The notes below the pieces were generated by a model. It had not been told where the DNA came from. It saw nothing but the letters and a program-made list of their open reading frames with translations, and did not search any database. Shown here piece by piece: positions 62,618-64,000 of a stretch of DNA of 64,000 nt (position 1 is its first letter; each line of letters begins with the position of its first letter). Position numbers and translations under genes: made by a program. Origin of the DNA: Clostridium paraputrificum (GTDB lineage: Bacteria > Bacillota > Clostridia > Clostridiales > Clostridiaceae); NCBI RefSeq assembly GCF_900447045.1, contig NZ_UAWH01000014.1:494501-558500 (forward strand), written 5' to 3'.

Positions 62618-64000
62618 GTGTTAAGTGGAAGAATGTTAAAGGTTATTGATTACTTACAAATTAATAATGAAACAACATATAAAAAGATTTCAATAGATTT
62701 GGAAATAAAAGAGCGATACATTAGATATGACATAGATAGAATAAATGATTTCTTTCATATTAAAAATCTACCTTTAATAGAAAAGCAATCAAAAGGGTGT
62801 ATTGTCTTTCCGAAGTCAATTGAAGTTTCTGATCTAACTAAAGAAAACGACTTCATTTATTCTCAAGAAGAAAGAACCTCTTTAATTTTATTAATTTTAT
62901 TAATAGATAACCAAAGGTTAAAGATTAATAGATTAAGTAAGGATTTTCAAGTGTCAAGGTCAACTATTAAAAATGATATGAGTTTTATTGAAGGAAAATT
63001 ATTTGAGGAAGGTATAAAAATATCTTATACAGATAGATTTTTCTTAGATGGACCTAAAAATAAGAGAGTAGCCTTGATGACAAAGGAGCTTATAAAATAT
63101 GTTTATTTGCTTAAGGATGAAAATCTAAGTTTAAACACCTTTGAAGCATATGCAGTAGAGGTAATAGAAAAGGCTTTTGAGGGAGTATCTTTAAAGGAGG
63201 TAATTGAATGGATTGATGATTTACTTGAAAGTATGGATTGTATATTAAGAGAGGATTTCTATAAGTGGTATGTAGCAAATGTATTTACTGTAATATGGTT
63301 TGTAATTAGAAGTAAGGAGAATCCGTTAGAGTCAACAATTAATAGTGAGTACTCAGATAAGTACAATGAATTTATGAAAAAACTTGAAGCAATTATTAAT
63401 AAAGAGATTGATTATAAAAAACTTAAGGTACTTAATAGGCTGATTAATTATGTAAACAAAGATGTAGTACTAGATGGAGATTTTGATTTGATTTATATGG
63501 AAACTATAGTTTCTAAACTGATAGAAGCTATGTCCAAAGCTATGAATATTGATTTTACCAAAGATAGTATATTAATTGATGGACTGTCGAATCATATAGT
63601 CCTATTAATAAAAAGAGCTAAAGGTAGTATATACATTAACAATGAAGTACTCTCTATAATTCCTCAAAAGGATATTGTGGTAGTTGATACTTTAGCAGCG
63701 CTTATTAAAGATATCGAGGGATTAAGAGAAGTTACTGATTATGATGAAATATCATATTTAGCAGTTCATTTTATAGCTAGTATGAGACGCTTAACAAAAG
63801 CTACAAACAAGCAAGTATTATTAGTTTGTGGACATGGATATGGCAGCACTAATATGTTAAAGGAATCTTTACTAAATGAATACCAGATAGATATTGTTGA
63901 TATAATTCCAGTATATAAATTAACTAGTTATAGCAATTGGAATAATGTTGATTATATTATATCTACAACAAAACTAAATAATTCATGTATTAAAAAATAT
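62618..64000 (+). CDS. BglG/MtlR-type PRD transcriptional regulator, 5' part
   Basis: A GTG start at 62618 follows GGAGGAG. The frame is open to the window edge (461 codons). Two N-terminal helix-turn-helix parts are visible (ETTYKKISIDLEIKERYIRYDI, split by helices; and RLSKDFQVSRSTIKNDM at about 107-123). PRD domains follow with YLAVHFIASMRR near residue 386. A PTS IIB-like segment LLVCGHGYGSTNML with the phosphorylatable Cys lies at about 402-415. Such regulators control PTS sugar operons. The controlled operon should lie just downstream; with a surface galactosidase upstream, a galactose or lactose-type PTS would make sense. Confidence 0.88.
   Translation, partial: MLSGRMLKVIDYLQINNETTYKKISIDLEIKERYIRYDIDRINDFFHIKNLPLIEKQSKGCIVFPKSIEVSDLTKENDFIYSQEERTSLILLILLIDNQRLKINRLSKDFQVSRSTIKNDMSFIEGKLFEEGIKISYTDRFFLDGPKNKRVALMTKELIKYVYLLKDENLSLNTFEAYAVEVIEKAFEGVSLKEVIEWIDDLLESMDCILREDFYKWYVANVFTVIWFVIRSKENPLESTINSEYSDKYNEFMKKLEAIINKEIDYKKLKVLNRLINYVNKDVVLDGDFDLIYMETIVSKLIEAMSKAMNIDFTKDSILIDGLSNHIVLLIKRAKGSIYINNEVLSIIPQKDIVVVDTLAALIKDIEGLREVTDYDEISYLAVHFIASMRRLTKATNKQVLLVCGHGYGSTNMLKESLLNEYQIDIVDIIPVYKLTSYSNWNNVDYIISTTKLNNSCIKKY

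Overview
The window is low-GC chromosomal DNA from a spore-forming member of Clostridium (cluster I type). The evidence is strongly AT-biased codon use, AGGAGG-type ribosome binding sites, a YtaF-type sporulation membrane protein, an AsrABC anaerobic sulfite reductase and a complete C5-pathway siroheme gene set. I cannot name the species from sequence alone. Most genes lie on the + strand in short operons separated by clear intrinsic terminators.

Layout. 0-9 kb: a DUF1846 C-terminus, small hydrophilic proteins, a hotdog thioesterase, an L,D-transpeptidase, DegV and two ABC transporters. 9-18 kb: a frameshifted rubredoxin-like gene, a FAD/Rieske oxidoreductase, a lipoprotein cyclophilin, YtaF, a secreted cysteine-phytase-like phosphatase, a HAD hydrolase, a small siroheme-domain protein, a GNAT acetyltransferase and an AI-2E family permease. 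17-28 kb: patatin, a CBM9-like protein, adenine deaminase behind a purine riboswitch, a lactonase-fold protein, MetA, a tyrosine phosphatase, an SNF transporter and a two-component system. 28-42.5 kb: an island for siroheme and sulfite metabolism, described below. 42.7-48.4 kb: nitroreductase, a membrane protein, a PotD-like lipoprotein, a CPBP protease and an ABC-F ATPase. 48.6-53.6 kb: an accessory segment with an orphan ParA, an Ltp-type candidate superinfection-exclusion protein, an AbiH-like remnant, a 52-aa zinc finger, a structured leader and a decayed group II intron. 53.6-64 kb: BrnQ, initiator tRNA-Met, a small membrane protein, a 1981-aa surface GH2 beta-galactosidase, a relic of the same intron family and the start of a BglG/PRD regulator.

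How the genes work together. HemA and HemL make 5-aminolevulinate, and HemB, HemC and the CobA-HemD fusion take it to uroporphyrinogen III and precorrin-2. The Met8/SirC-like protein and CbiK would then finish siroheme. No hemE, hemN or hemH is present, so the pathway points to siroheme (and perhaps corrinoids) rather than haem. The siroheme would serve AsrC, a second AsrC-like protein at 29 kb and a small siroheme-domain protein at 14 kb. A formate/nitrite-channel family protein at the end of the hem operon could export the sulfide produced. The Crp/Fnr regulator gene in this island is split by an in-frame amber codon.

Four lesions are visible: a -1 frameshift in the rubredoxin-like gene, the amber in the Crp/Fnr gene, a frameshift plus nonsense codon in the intron reverse transcriptase, and truncation of the AbiH-like gene. 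TAG ends many intact genes here, so these are lesions (or assembly errors), not recoding. The most interesting local structures are the brnQ leader with overlapping alternative hairpins and a group II intron placed right after its terminator, the small phage-exclusion neighbourhood, and a repeat found downstream of at least five unrelated genes.
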